DNA of 64,000 nucleotides from contig NC_080573.1 of the NCBI RefSeq assembly GCF_029962835.1, positions 37,379,001 through 37,443,000 on the forward strand, given 5' to 3'. Within the stretch, counting starts at the first letter, position 1. Each line of letters starts with the position of its first letter. Shown one piece after another: positions 20,789 through 33,844 of this stretch. The position numbers were made by a program, and so were the translations under genes. The notes beneath the pieces were generated by a model that saw nothing but the letters and a program-made list of their open reading frames with translations, searched no databases and was not told where the DNA came from. This DNA comes from Magnolia sinica. Lineage: Eukaryota > Streptophyta > Magnoliopsida > Magnoliales > Magnoliaceae.

Positions 20789-23698
20789 CAGTGTACGCAA
20801 TATCGATACTATCGGCCGATATATCGGCCGATATTATCGTTATCGCTGTCCAGCGAGACGAAACCCGCACGAAACCACTCGGAAGTTCCAAAAAAGAGAA
20901 AAAATGATTTTATCGTGCGATATATTGTAGGATATCGCCCCATTATGATCGATATCGTGGATATCATCGATACCATCACTCATCGTTGGATCTGTGGGGT
21001 TCGTAATTACCAAAAAATCATAAAAAAAATATTTTAAAAAAAAACAGAGGAAAAGTTGGAGGGAGGATTTTAGTACCTGTAGACTCAGATTGCATGATCG
21101 GAGGTTGAATTTGATGGGCCACTCCATCAACGGCGGTAATTACGATTTCCCTCTTTATTTTTTCTTTGAATCCAACGGAGACTTCGCATCAAAACGAAGA
21201 TTTCGGCAAAGGGATTTCTGCAACCGAGATTTCGACGAGAAATCGCGCGTATTGAAGACAAGATTTGAGATTTTTAGGGTTCGGAATCTCCGGAACCCTC
21301 TTCCCTCTTTCGAAATGCGGCTTCCTCCGCTGAAATCCCTTTAGAAATCCGATTGCGTACTGAGTTACTCGTACGCTTTGATGTACTGATGAAACTCCGT
21401 GGGGCCCACTGTTAATGTATGTGGTTTATCCACGCCGTCCAACTGTTTTTACAGATCATTTAAGCGGTTGATCCCAAATTTTAAGCATATCCAAGCTGAA
21501 GTGGACCACACCATATGAAACAGTGGGAATAATGATTTCAACCGTTGAAAGCTTTCCAGGCCCCACAGTGATGTTTATTTGTCATCCAACTTGTTCATTA
21601 GATCACAGAAATAAGGATGAAGGGAAAACATAAATATAAGCTTGATCCCAAACTTCAGTGGCCCTCAGGAAATTTTCAATGGTATATATTCAATTGACAC
21701 TGTTACCCATGGTGCGGTCCATTTGAGCTTTAAATGTGCTTCAATTTTGGGATCGAGCCCAAAAACTATCTATTAAAATGGATTGAAGGAGTCGATAAAA
21801 TATATAAATCACAGTGGGTCCCACGGTTTTTACTAAGTGCATAAAATAAAACGCACCCGTAAATGCACTCGGTGGATTGGTGCTACATGAGAAACTAACT
21901 TATTGGGTGTTACGCTTGATACAGGGACCACGTCGATGAGATGTTGTAGATCCACTCTGTTCATTCGTTTTTATAGCCCATTTTATGATGTTATCCAAAA
22001 AATCAAACACACTAAAATATCAGGTGGACCGCACCACATCAAACAGTGATTAATAAACACTTACCATTAAATGATATGCATCTGCTTAATTTTTCTGGTG
22101 TAGCCCACCCAAAATTTATATCTGCTTAATTTTTGGAATAATATTCTTAAATTATATGAAAAAATAAATGGACGGCCTGGATAAAATATATATACAGCAA
22201 GGTGGACCCCACGAGACGGGCTGATGTACCACACAGGTTGTGTTGTAAGAAGACGAGCGCTGACGCTCCGAGTTATACAAATGGTTCAAATGAGATCAAA
22301 GTTACATGGTCACATAATGATGTATTATTATATCCACTCCGTTCATCTATTTGGCGAGATCATTTTAGATCATGACCCTAAAAATAAGTCATATCCAAAG
22401 CTTAAGAGGACCACACCACAAATAGCTGTGGGAACAATGATTCTCACCATTAAAATGTTTGTAGGACCCACCATAACATTTATTTTCCATTCAATCTGTT
22501 CATGAGGTCACACATACCTGGATGAAGAGGAAAAAAAAAATATCATATTGATCCAAATCTTTTGTGACCCCAAAATGGTTTCAATGGTAGACGTTCAATC
22601 CTCCACTACATTTTGCAGTGTGGTCCACTTGATAATTGGATCTGACTTATTTTTCAGCTCAAGTGTTACGACTAGCTTGCCAAATGGACAGCCAGTTTGG
22701 ATATAAAATATACCTCATGATGGGACCCACAAAACTTGTTGACATCAACACACCAAGGTGATGTGTGGTACACAAGCCGATCCACTTATGCGGATTTCCT
22801 GGAAAGCCTTTGGCAGGAAATTCGCATTGGAAACCTAGGTGGGCCCACCATAATGTTTGTAAGAAATCTACCCCGTCCATCCTTTTTGTGAGCTCATTTT
22901 AGGACTTGGGACCAAAAGTGAGCAAGTTCCAGGACTCGAGTGGGCCGCACTAAAGGAAAAGGTGGGTAGGGAAATTCCTACCGTTAAAACATCCCTAGGT
23001 CGACGGTGATGTTTAAATGCCATCCATACCGTTTATAATGTCATTCCTACTGAGATGAACTGAGAAGACAAATATTACCTGATTTAAAACTTCTGTGGCC
23101 CCACGAATATTTCAATTGTTTACGTTCAATCTTCACATTTTTAGCACACTTGAGTATTTGATCGGCTCATTTTTGGTACCATGTCCTAAAATGAGCTCAC
23201 AAAACAAATGGGTAGGATGGATTTCTCACAAACATCACGGTGGGCCCTATCTAAGTTTCTAGCGCATGAAACGGTATAGGCCACAACGTCCCTATCATTT
23301 ATATGTATATTTATCCATTTTTATTTCTTTTGTTTTTCAATAAATTGGTTGTGTTTTCATACATGTCTTCCATACATTTATAAATGTCATGCATTCAATT
23401 TAAATATAGTTGCATTAGTTCAATTAAACATCACATAACTTAGGATCTTATACAAACAAAATTTATTATGTGCACCTTTTTTTTTGAGATGTTATGATTT
23501 AAAAGTGTGTATTAAGGTCCTTTTTAACAATCCATGAAGTTTCATTGAAAAATTCAACCATTTTCTCAATGTTTCCCCATGTTTCCCAAAAAGTGCGATA
23601 CATTATGCGATACAAACGATATATCCAGTGCGATAACCGATACGTATCTGTATCCCAAGGGTGCGATACATAGCGCGATACCGATATTTCGAACACTG
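20789..23698. mobile_element. Non-autonomous hAT-type element, 2910 bp, in reticulon intron
   Basis: Inverted ends CAGTGTACGCAATATCGATA (left) and CGATATTTCGAACACTG (right) are flanked by the perfect 8 bp target duplication GTTGAGAC (20781-20788 and 23699-23706). Ends are rich in CGATATCGGCCGATA-type words. The interior holds about four diverged copies (near 21400, 21920, 22310, 22840) of a GTGGGCCCACC...CC(G/A)TCCATC repeat of roughly 450 bp, the type seen throughout this window. No transposase is recognised. A frame at 21090-21344 is a doubtful captured exon. Confidence 0.75.
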
Positions 23699-24880
23699 GT
23701 TGAGACCAGCTGGTCCGGTATGGTTTTTTAAAACACAGCTTTCCATACTCGGTTTAGTTGGTAGGAAGAAAAAAGTTTATTATGGAATTTTAAAGCTATC
23801 AGCACTTGGCTGTCTCAATTTAGTTTGTAATGTGGAGAAATCATCCAGTGGTAACTCTTTCAACCTCATAGTCCCTAGAGTGGATGGCTGCACCCAAAAA
23901 TTTCATGCCGGTCAGATGATCATAGACACACATTGGATGATCTACGATGATCACAAATGAATGGTCTGTTAAAAAAAAAAAAAAAAAGTTTTACCAACAG
24001 TCAACACTTAGAAGGGAAAATTCCTCAAATCAGCACCTAGAATCATGCATTGAGACTTCCATTTATTTTTTTTAATGGCTGTGACATTTGGGGTATGCCC
24101 ATCAATGGCAGGTCCCAACAGGAGAATGGTCCAGATCTTGTACATGCATGACACGTGTTCAGATATAGGAATGCTTTATCACTAATATATATATGTGCTT
24201 AACACTGGTCTAAGATAGAGCGGGGAGTTTTTAGGTAGATTGCGCTGCAGATTTTAAGGGCCGAGTTTTCAAGAAAAATGGATATATGTATCCATCAATG
24301 AATTTTTGGATACTATTTACCATCCCAGCTATATACACCAGTTCTTTTGCTATGAAGAAATAACCTTGATTCTACAAAACAAATCCAAGAACCTTGATCT
24401 TACCAGAACTCTACCCAGATGATGCAAAAAAGAAGCACAAGCCATGCTTCTCCCATTAAGAAGACTAGAACAAATTGACTGACCTTTGCCACTCAGTAAT
24501 GAGTGATTGATGGGATTATTATTATTTATTACTGTTACTCTGTGTTATATATGAATTGTACTAACAACCACAGCCTCATTAGTTTTCATCTAGGAGACCA
24601 AAACACCTCTACTTATCATCAAGCTGCACTCATGCTAGCTAATGAAGGGGAACAAAACTGTAACCATTGATTTCAGCAAACAACCCTGGCATCTGAAAAT
24701 GATCAAAACTCTTTAAATCTAGCGAACTACTAAAGGAAATCTTTATCGTTTCAAGTTCACGTTGCTGTTGCCAAAAATAATACATCAATTCATGAATCCT
24801 CATATCTGCATGCAATCTCTCAACCAAAATGTACAAACTACAGCAAAATTTTAAAAGGCAAGGTGAGGTAGGTTTCTCAC

Positions 24881-24968
24881 CTATGTACAAGACTGAGAAA
24901 ATTGCACCAGCTCCCAATAATTGCAGCTACCCACAAGCTCACCACAACCTGAACAGAGTTCTCAGTCA
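24881..24968 (-). pseudogene. Penultimate exon of the reticulon-like gene
   Basis: The minus-strand exon lies between ATTAG (acceptor) and a GTGAG donor (complement of 24876-24880). It reads TENSVQVVVSLWVAAIIGSW, then CNFLSLV. The LW....IGSWCNFL(T/S)L pattern is the second hydrophobic hairpin entry of the reticulon homology domain, immediately before the segment encoded by the exon at 20220-20385. The two exons fit in order, strand and domain position, with a 4.5 kb intron that contains the hAT-type element. The upstream exons for the first hairpin were not found up to 28400, so the gene is 5'-truncated here. Confidence 0.65.
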
Positions 24969-27919
24969 CTAATGGTTTAACACTTGAGAATAAATGATAA
25001 TATAGATCCATTATCCGTGCTACAGAGTTTGAAATGGGGAATAATTCGGGGAGGCAGATAGGTGCAGTTAGGGAAAAATAGCAAAACTTTTGGGAAAATA
25101 AGGAAATTTCAGTGACTGTTGGAAGAAGTGTAGTAAATCAATTTAATTCATGAATCATGGCTGGTTTGACAATTATTCACTAATTCAATAGATGTTATCT
25201 ATTTAATTGCAATTAATTGACTGACTTCACTTAAATCTCAGAAGATTTTGTAACATTGTCGTCAACAATAAGGAATAACAAGCAGAAGATGAAAATTAGA
25301 ATAGTTCCAACAGGGAGTAATTCCAGATGGCAAGTAATTAGCAGCAGACGAGCCGTGAAAATGCCAAATTCATTTTCTGAGGGAGTAACTTAAGAATTGT
25401 ATGCTGAGGCTACTGAAAAAGGAAAATTAGCCTTGGTAGAGGTTTCAATTTTTCATAAACTGATACATGTGTGTGCACAGGAGGTGAAAGATATTATCCA
25501 TTCCATGCTCAACTGGCCTTTCTCCCTCTCAGTTTTTCTTGTTGTTTTATTTATTTTTGTTTTTATTTTTGTTTTAATAATGAGCAACTTCCATGAGCAT
25601 GTGCAATATCCACTACTTAAACGTCAATCTGCATGTGTTTTTTTTAAAAAAAAATCTATTCCACCACTTTTGAGCAACTCCAAGTCAACTGAGAATGTAC
25701 AGTTCACTGGATCTAGAAGATGGGATTTCAAAGGATCTTTTGGAGATGTCATCCAGCCAATCACCCTCCTTGACACGGCCATTCCATGCTTAGCTTGATT
25801 TGGATCATCGTGACTTATTTGATTGCTAGCCTCGAAGAATCTCAGAGGATCCTGGCTTTAATGTGGTAGCTTCTTATTCGTCCAAGACAGCAGACCAGGC
25901 AAATTTTGACTGGTCGAGGGGAATCAATCCTGAATTGCTAGATTTGACCTCTCCCCTAATACCTATATAAAGAGGAGCATTCAGTTGATCCCAGGACATT
26001 ACTAGAGAATTCTGAGAGGAGAGAGGATTACCTTACCAGGCCCGTATCTTCATTCAGCTCGCTAGACAGTACCCACATTACCTTTATAGCCCGTCTGCTG
26101 GCATGCGTGGTTCATCCTGCGTGTTGCCAACAACAACCTTCAGTTTGTTCTTTTCTGCTTTGTTTGTCTACCAGAGAGAGTTTCCATCCTTGAGGCCAAC
26201 CAGGATTATCTTGAGTAGCGAAAACAGTCACTCCAATTTACTATTGAAAACCAGCCCTCCCCCAAAGTTTTCATTAAGATTAAGTGTTTGGAATCATTCA
26301 GTTTATTTTGCCCCCTCGTATGCAATCTAGCATATTTATCAATGATTGATACAACTAGCACTCAACACTGGATATTGCATACTCAAGGAACATTACTCTT
26401 CGGCAGCGGGCCCATGGCCAAATAGACCAAAGTTAGACCTTGTGCAATCTTCTCAAATCTAGGACTAATGCTTTGCTCAAGTTGCGCGGTGAGGTAATCA
26501 AATGTATCACGGCAGCGATTAAGCCAATCATTACAATACAAATATGTAGCATATCAGATTATTTAGCACCTGAAATGTGTTCTTGAAACAAGTGAACTAT
26601 TATTTAGCTTTCTTATAAAATTAGAAATAACAATGGGGCATCACTTTCCCCTTTTTCTTTCAAGCATGGCTAATTAGATTCTCCTTCATGTTATGAGAAA
26701 CCAGGGTCTAACCATTGAAGCCTGTTTTCCTATTCGCTCCGTCTAAAAAGGTTCGACATCAGTGCTTGATCGATCATGACATAGATTGACTTTCCAACAT
26801 CACTTGTTTCATTGTTGGGTCCATATTATTATTAAGTCAGTCCGGCTCCAGGAACATTACTCATCAGCAGTGGGCCCATGGCCAAATAGACCAAAGTTCG
26901 ACCTTGTGCAATCTTCTCAAATGTAAGTGATGAGGATATCCGAGCCCCATACCAGAGGAGGGATAATCTAGTCTCCTTATGGCTAGATGAGCATTACATG
27001 GGGCCCATTTGGCCCAATTCACATTCCTAACCACGTTGAAGACCCCATGTGCATGTTCATGCATCTTTGAAGACCCCACACTGGGAAGATGCACGTAGGT
27101 TGCATATAGGAGCTTGATAGACACATCGAACTGTTGGATTGGGTGGACACGATGATCGGACTGTTAGATCATCATCGAACATCTTGATCATGGACCCCCA
27201 TGGCCCACAAAATAGTTTAGTTGTTTAGAATGTTTACATGCTTCGTTATATTTTGTATACCTTATATTTGTGTTGAGATTAGGGAGTTAGGAACAACTTT
27301 TAATTTATTAAATGTCTTTATGTTGAGAATCCTGCCTGAGAGCGTCTTTTTGCAGAAGGTCTTTTCTAAGACTATTAAAGAGAAAGATGGGTATGTGAAG
27401 CCCTAATGCCATTATTTTGAAGAAAAAAAAAGTTTGTTTTTCTCTTCTTCATGTGATTTGAAGCTTGGGTGTGGTGTGATTGCATTCCCCATTCAACGGA
27501 GGTGCGAGGCTTCCATCTATCATCTTCCTTCTCTCTTCCTTTCTATCCAAAATATGTATTTCTTAAAAACTTTATATCTATTCTTCCTTTCCTATCCAAG
27601 ACCATCTAAATCATCTTTTTTTTTTCAACTTTTCATCATCCAACTTCAACCCCAACCGAAATCAACCATTAAGGACCCAAAAACCCTAGCCAATGACCCA
27701 CACGTGCGAGCCCCTAGGCTAACCATATGGACAACCACTCAATCCTTTGATTTTCCCTTACATCCCTCATCAAAACCCCTTGATTCCCCATCCATAACCT
27801 TGTCCTAAACCTTAGATATTCAATTTCTTATTTTTCTCAATTTCTAAAAACCCTAATTCCAAAATCGGGGAAAAAAACAAGTTTAAAAATAGCTGAAATT
27901 TTTAGAAAATGCATGCATA
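24969..27919. other. Intergenic, no gene recognised; local direct repeat
   Basis: No supported coding sequence. An 80-90 bp direct repeat (about 26375-26457 and 26845-26930, starting CAGGAACATTACTC, sharing CCCATGGCCAAATAGACC) lies about 470 bp apart. The frame at 25397-25798 runs through a T-rich tract and is not convincing. Confidence 0.5.
25964..25972 (+). promoter_or_regulatory. TATA-box-like element, possibly of an LTR
   Basis: TATATAAAG is followed by a GA-rich leader (GAGGAGAGAGGA near 26015) and a C/T-rich block, as in many plant LTR promoters. No LTR ends were identified. Confidence 0.3.
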
Positions 27920-28427
27920 AATTAAAAAAAAAATTAAAAAAAAAAATCTAAATCTTCAACAAATCAGTAGATCCATATTCCAATACTCGTCAAGAATAAG
28001 AAAAAAGACTAGTTTAAATTATTTTTCCTGAAAATTGCAAAGAATACATGCATAAAAAATATATAAATAAATAAAATAAAATAAAATAAACCTCAAATCT
28101 TCAACAAATAAGTAGATCCATAGTCTTTTAATTCTCCTCAAGCATCATAACAAGAATTAGAAAGACCAAAAAAAAAAAAAAAACCAATTTAAATATTTTA
28201 GAAAATAACTACATAAATAATTTTAAAATTATAAAAAAAAAAAAAAAAAAAAGTAAACCCCATAAATCTTCAACAAATCAATAGATCAATAGTCTTATAA
28301 TACTCCTTAAGCATCATAACAAGAATTTTTGTGTGTGTGTGTGTGTGTGTATAAAATTTTTAAAAAAAATAATAAGAAGAAGAAGAAAATATCTGGATAA
28401 ATAAATAAATAAATAATCTAGAAAAAA
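27920..28427 (+). repeat. A-rich tandem repeat, about three units of 145-170 bp
   Basis: The word AATCTTCAACAAAT(C/A)A recurs at about 27951, 28096 and 28265, followed by TAGATCCATA and ATCATAACAAGAATT-type words and long A runs. A GT microsatellite (about 28330-28350) and a TAAATAAATAAA stretch close the block, right at the edge of duplicated unit A. Confidence 0.65.
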
Positions 28428-28870
28428 AATTATCAAGAAGTTCCCTATCATCGATCCTAAGCTTCTTATTAACTTCCAATGGAGAATCCATAAGTTTGAT
28501 ACTAAAATTCCCAGTCGAAGACAACAAATCAGAATATATTTCCATTGAGACAGAACTATACCCCTCTTGGACCGAGACTTCAATTCCATGAAATATTTTA
28601 ATGATCCCAAATTTTTAATATCAAACACCTTGCTCAAATATGATTTCATTTCTAATATGGCTTGACATCATCACTTATAACAATAATAATATCCACATAC
28701 ACTCTCACAAAAATAATGTCCTTCGCATGCCGCTTGTCAGACACGGAATGATCAAAATGGATACGAGCGAAACCAATATGAATTAGAACCCCACTAAACC
28801 TTTCAAACGAAGCTGAGGAGTTACTTCAACCCATATTTTGCCTACTTCAGATGACATATAGATCCCATTG
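28428..28870 (-). pseudogene. Copia reverse transcriptase fragment, copy A
   Basis: Translated pieces include VYVDIIIVI, then SYLSKVFDIKNLGSLKYFME and SKRGIVLSQWKYI, the fingers-palm portion of copia RT. The catalytic YVDD box reads YVDI, so one of the paired aspartates is lost. Copy B has the same change, placing it before duplication. The frame ends near a PLEVNKKLR-like segment where the unit boundary cuts the gene. Confidence 0.8.
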
Positions 28871-29656
28871 GTCAAATCGCCACTCAAAAAGGCATTCTTA
28901 ACATCCAACAGATGTAAGGACCAATTTAAATTGGCAACAAGAGAAATAATATCCTACACAGAGTGTAATCCTCCTCACCAAAGGTTTATGTAAACCTTTA
29001 ACTACAAGACAAGCTTCATGACGAGCTACACTATCGTCGGGATTGTACTCGAGAACATACACCTAACAACAACTTACAGGGTTCTTCCCAGCTGATAATT
29101 CAGTCATCTCCCAGGTATAATTCTTTTCAAGAGCTACCATCTCTTCCTTCATAGCTCGATGCCACAAAGGAAAAATAAGAGCCTCGAAATTTATAGGAAT
29201 GGTAGAGGAAGAACACTCAATAGCCAAAACAAAATACTAATGCTGAGGAGACAAAATGATAGGAAACAAACCTCTGAATAGGATGAGCGGTACACGAACT
29301 TTTTGCTTTTCTGACAACATGAGGAAAATCTAAGGTATTTCTAAGGATCATAATAAATACGCAATCGAGAAGGAGCACTATCAATACATGTAGCCGAAGA
29401 AGCATGCTTCATGGTTTCCTGAGAAATAATGGGTTTACGAACATTCCTTTGCTCATAAACTTTCATGTTCGGCTAGAAAAATCAATAGAAACATTATTTC
29501 TAACATTGTTAGGCTCAAAAGAGGGACACTATCTCTGATCAAACTCAAGAACAGGAATAGGAAGAACCATAGAAGTGTATCCCCCTCTCTATCAGAAAAG
29601 TATGGAGCATCTTCCACAAATTTAACATGTACAGAGAGCATTGTTTAATAAGTGGA

Positions 29657-30253
29657 TCAAGACACTTTTTGATAATACGAATATCCCAACAATATGCATT
29701 GGATAGCTCCATCTAAAAATTTGTTTCTAAGAGGATCAATATTATAGACATAACATACACACCCAAAGACACATAGTGGAATGTCAAAGATTGGATAAAA
29801 GGCCAAAAAATACCAAACAAGAGACCTTCCAATAAGAATTTTAGTGGGAAGACGATTGATCAAATAGTAAGTTGTAAGATCAGCATCTAACAAAAAATAT
29901 TTAGGAACAGACATTCCAACAAGAAGAGCCTGAGTGACTTCCAAAAGATGTCTTTTTTTTTCTTTTCAGGCACGCCATTTTGTTGTGGGGTATATACACA
30001 TATGGTCTAAGAGTTATGCTCTTGAAGATATCTTAGTATGGGAAAGGTTTTCTTTTGCATTATTTGTACGAAGGGTATCAATACTCACATTAAATTGATT
30101 TTTAACCAAACTATGAAATGTTTTGAAAATAGAGCTAACCTCATCTCTAGATTTCATCAAATAAATCCATTTCATACGAGATGCATCATTAATAAACCAA
30201 ACAAAGTATTTAAATCCATTATAAACAATATGAATTGGACCCCAAAATCTTAA
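29657..30253 (-). pseudogene. Copia integrase fragment, copy A
   Basis: Contains a WGPIHI..YNGFKYFVWF segment, then MKWIYLMKSRDEV, a LRTNNAK segment, then SVPKYFLLDADLTTYYLINR and PLCVFGCVCYVYN. This is the rve core and downstream region of a Ty1/copia integrase. The second catalytic aspartate (normally R(S/T)DNGGE) is asparagine in RTNNAK, and the frame is broken between 29944 and about 30000. Copy B carries the same substitution. Confidence 0.8.
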
Positions 30254-30271
30254 TGAACCAAAGAGTTCCGC

Positions 30272-30910
30272 CTAAACTTTTTCAACATGCAGATAGACAA
30301 ACTTATGGTATTTAGCTAAAATACAAGCCTCACACTTTAAATTTTTAACATCACTAGACTCAATTGACATCGGTAATAAAGAATGCAATAATAGACTCGA
30401 ATGATGACCAAACCTATAATGCCAGAGATAAAGATCTTCCTTCTGGACACTAAGACACTCAATGAAAGCATTCAAAAAATATATATTTATAAACCATCCT
30501 TCTCACGTCCACCACCAAGCAACTTCTTTTTCTTAGCTCCTACAAAACACAATGATTATGATAGAAGGTCACACAATACAATTCAAGTCTTTGGTTACCT
30601 TACTAACTAATAACAAATTAGAGGTAATGTTAGGCACCAACAAGACTGATGATAAGGAAAATGATGGAGAAACAGATATAGTACCTTTACCCCCAATAGG
30701 AGATTGAATACCAACTACCAATTTCACATGACCTAAACTTGAATTGGGAGTAAATGAAGAAAAAGAACTATATGTACCAAATTTATGATCGATTGCCCCT
30801 AAATCAATGACCAAAGATCTTGACGCAAAGGGTATGAAGAGCAGTGGATGTATTGCTGTATGAGCCAAGGAAATGGATGAGGTTTTATTTTGAATGGCAT
30901 CTCTTAACAA
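30272..30910 (-). pseudogene. Copia protease and GAG-pre-integrase region, copy A
   Basis: The right part (30569-30910) matches the pepsin-like protease: the active site D-S/T-G-A is DLGAIDH, followed by PIGGKGTISVSPS, LLVPNITSNLLLVSKVTKDL. The left part (30272-30475) holds the GAG-pre-integrase motif LWHYRFGHHS and the zinc-binding-like CEACILAKYHK. The serine of the protease triad is leucine, so the enzyme would be inactive. Confidence 0.8.
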
Positions 30911-31229
30911 AGCATCATACTCAAATTTTTAGAGATGAATGACATCTCCAACTGATGGAACCATAGGTGAAGCTGAGTGAGGAACCATGTCCCTAGTAGT
31001 AGTAGGAGAATCTCTACCATTTGAAGCTACAGAGTTAGCAACTTGGCCCTGAGATCTACCATAAATAAAAAAAACCCAACAATAATCCACAATAAGTCAT
31101 TGTCTAACACAATAAGTACACAATAGATCAATGCCACACCAAGGGCCAATACCATAGCCACGACCATGCCCTCCTCTTCCTAACGCTCTATCCCAACCAG
31201 TAGTAACATTATCAAAGTTTCAAAACCTA

Positions 31230-31870
31230 TCACTGGAGTCGATTCTTCAACCACAGTAGATCCCATAGCAAAGCGACGCTTCCCATCATGCAATATAGTG
31301 CATAAACGCTATTAAGAGATGGTAATGAGGGTGAACCAAGAATCTGGGCGTGAACTGGTTCAAACTTTGCATTAAGGCCTGCGAATGACTCAAAAATTCT
31401 TTTCTCAATGCTCTTTTTATATGCTTCCACGTCTGTGGTACACACAAAATGAAGATCATCTAGACAGGATAATTCTTGCAATAGACCCCACATCTTGGCA
31501 TAATAGTTAGACATTAATCGCTCCCCATCTTAGATTTCCAACTTCTTGATAAATATTATAAATCTGAGCTATATTATTATAATCTGCATATAGTTCATGA
31601 ATAGTCTGCAAGATCTTACGAGCGGTAGATAACAAAAAAAATGATTTCTCTAACTTTTGGTTCCATCAAATTCAGAAGCCAAGACATGACAAGCAAGTTA
31701 TTTGATTTCTAATCTCCATATGAAGAATCAAATAATTGAGGTTCTGTGATATTGCCATTCATATACCCCCAAATTTTATTTTCCTCCAATAAACATCTCA
31801 ACGGCTTTTGACCATTGAATGTAATTACTGGACTAAAGTAGGATTTTCATAATGAACAATCAACCTTTTC
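31230..31870 (-). pseudogene. Copia gag, copy A, frameshifted
   Basis: Includes a KMEKVDCSL..YFSPVITFNG-like N-terminus, a GYMNGNITEPQ segment, MSWLLNLMEP, YYAKMWGLLQELSCLDDL and FAGLNAKFEPVHAQILGS, as in copia gag (UBN2/Retrotran_gag type). The A run near 31636 has eight bases here and seven in copy B, so copy A has lost the frame that copy B keeps for 62 codons. Confidence 0.75.
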
Positions 31871-32479
31871 CATCTTAGAGGTAATAGGATCAACAGCTTT
31901 AGAAGTTGACAAAAATGCAATATATGATCTAAAAAAATAATAATAATGGAGAACCAAACAGGTGAAGAAAGGCCTTATGGTCGGACAAACAAACCAAAAA
32001 AGAAGCCCAAAATTTTGAAGACAGCAATAGCCAACAAATTCATACTATTGCAAATTGGAAGTGGAAAATCTGGATAAGAAACAAATTCAAAAATCTGTCA
32101 AACCTGAATGCCCAACAATACCCTTAAACATTCAGCACAAAAAGTCCTTTAAAAAATCATCAAAAAAGAGGTAGAAGAAGAAGAAGAAGAAGAAGAATTT
32201 GTAAAAATGGCTACAACTGGACAGAAATAAAATAAAATAAAATAAAAATCAGTCGGGATTCACCCACGTCAAAGAGACAATGTCTAGCAAAAATTAACAA
32301 GTCCTTTAAAACAAAGGAATTGAAGAAGAATTTCAAGCAACATCTTCAATTGGAAAATATAAAAATCAGCAGGGGTTTCAAATCCAGCAACCCATGATTT
32401 AAAATTCTCAAAAATTCCAACACCAAGACACCCTCCTCTTACAAACCAGAACAAGCCAATTAGGAAAGGGCCTCATGAC

Positions 32480-33343
32480 CAATGTTGTCAAAATCATTAT
32501 TGTATCACAAGTCATGATAGCGGTTGAATCATATCAAATCACAAATTATATTGTAAATCAGAAGATTTTTTTATGATTTTCTTAAAAATATGAAAAATAT
32601 AAATAAATAAGTAATAAAACGTAGAAATCATTCCTTTTACAATCAATATACACCAAGTAATACCATTTAAATGATTCTTCTAATCTCTCCTTCTTTCTGT
32701 CTTTCAAGAAATTTTCCTTAAAAAACTTAAAAGGATCCTTTGATAATTTATTTTCTTGTTACCTTTCTTGAATGTAGAATCACATTAGAAAGCGGCATTT
32801 GATTTTGTAGACCGGCAAAAAAAAATATTTTGATTTCCAACCATCAGTACATGATACACGTAAGTAAACATGATTGTAACCATCCATAAAAAGATTCCAG
32901 ATAAGTCAATATATCAATTTGGTGTTTCGACTTTCGACCACTTAAGACGAAATCATTATAAAAAATAAAAAAATAAAAAAAATAAAAAATAAAAAAAGTA
33001 TATAATTTAACTTTGAAGAGAATATATATCACTAAATCTCTTATAAAGAACAAAATAAGATAATTCACCTTTTCTAAACAATTCTTTTTTTTTTTTTTTT
33101 TAAAGTTTTCTTCTAAATGATTCTTAAAGCCCCCACCACTTTAAAAACATAAATTGAAAGCCATGTGAAGCTTAAAGTAGAAGAAAACTAGTATGATTTG
33201 AATCATAAATCGTAAGATTCAAATCATAAAATCATAGGATTCATATAAAAAGGTATTCAAAGTTCGGATTCAAATCATTTTGATTAAGATTTGAGTCAAA
33301 TCTTAAATCGTTAATCGTAAATCGTAGGATTTTGACAACACTG
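32480..33343. mobile_element. hAT-type MITE in copia leader, copy A
   Basis: Inverted ends CAATGTTGTCAAAATC (left) and GATTTTGACAACACTG (right) are flanked by a perfect 8 bp duplication CTCATGAC (32472-32479, 33344-33351). The interior is AT-rich with repeated AAATCGTAAATCGTAGGATT-like words near the right end and no transposase. Copy B has the same element with the same duplication, so it inserted before the unit was duplicated. Confidence 0.85.
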
Positions 33344-33490
33344 CTCATGACTATCCAGAAAAAAGAAGACTAAAAAAGTGAAGGGGAAAGAAGAAAAGAG
33401 AAAGGAAGAAGAAGAAGAAACCCTAAAAGAAGAAGTAGAATAAAAAGAAACCCCCAAAGAAGAAGAAGAAGAAACCTTAAGAGAACTTAG

Positions 33491-33502
33491 GCTCTGAAAC
33501 CA
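33491..33502 (-). other. Primer-binding site of copia element, copy A
   Basis: The minus-strand sequence TGGTTTCAGAGC lies directly inside the LTR and resembles the initiator-tRNA-Met site TGGTATCAGAGC of copia elements, with one change. Confidence 0.6.
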
Positions 33503-33844
33503 TATTAAGAAGAATGAGAAAATTTGAGAGAAAGAGAGCATATAAAAGTTGGGATATCCAACCCTCTCTTATTTATTATAATAGAAGAAAATGTAAAATT
33601 ACATATTATATCTTATATGAATGTAAAACTAAAGCAATGCTAAGGGTCAAATAAGGAAAACATGAAACAAAGGTAAAAGGCTGAAAAATTAAGGACAAGC
33701 CCATAACATATAAGACCCAGGTGTATGTACCTGTGGGCCCAGTCATAGGCCCACACACACACATACACCCACAATTTTTAGCATTCTTATTTTCTTCTCT
33801 CATTCCATAGGTAGTCTAAATTTTTGGAGGTTGCTAGCCTGACA
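33503..33844 (-). repeat. 5' LTR of copia element, copy A
   Basis: The minus-strand stretch starts TGTCAGGCTAGC and ends just before the primer-binding site. It contains a TATAAAAGTTGGGATATCC-like stretch on the plus strand near 33541. About 340 bp. No partner LTR exists because the 3' end is missing, so boundaries rest on the primer-binding site and the TG start. Confidence 0.45.

Larger units (their letters stand above)
28428..33844 (-). mobile_element. Ty1/copia retrotransposon, 3'-truncated, copy A
   Basis: On the minus strand, in order: 5' LTR (33503-33844), primer-binding site, leader interrupted by a hAT-type MITE, gag, protease, integrase and reverse transcriptase. Gag-PR-INT-RT order defines Ty1/copia. 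The element stops inside RT at about 28428; RNase H and the 3' LTR are missing. Copy B (35128-40559) stops at the same base, so the truncation predates their duplication. All coding parts carry stops or frameshifts. Confidence 0.85.

Noticed and set aside
21090..21344. 84-codon frame inside the 2.9 kb hAT-type element as a captured gene
   Set aside because: Arg/Phe-rich with no recognised domain or splice context; could be captured sequence but not supported.
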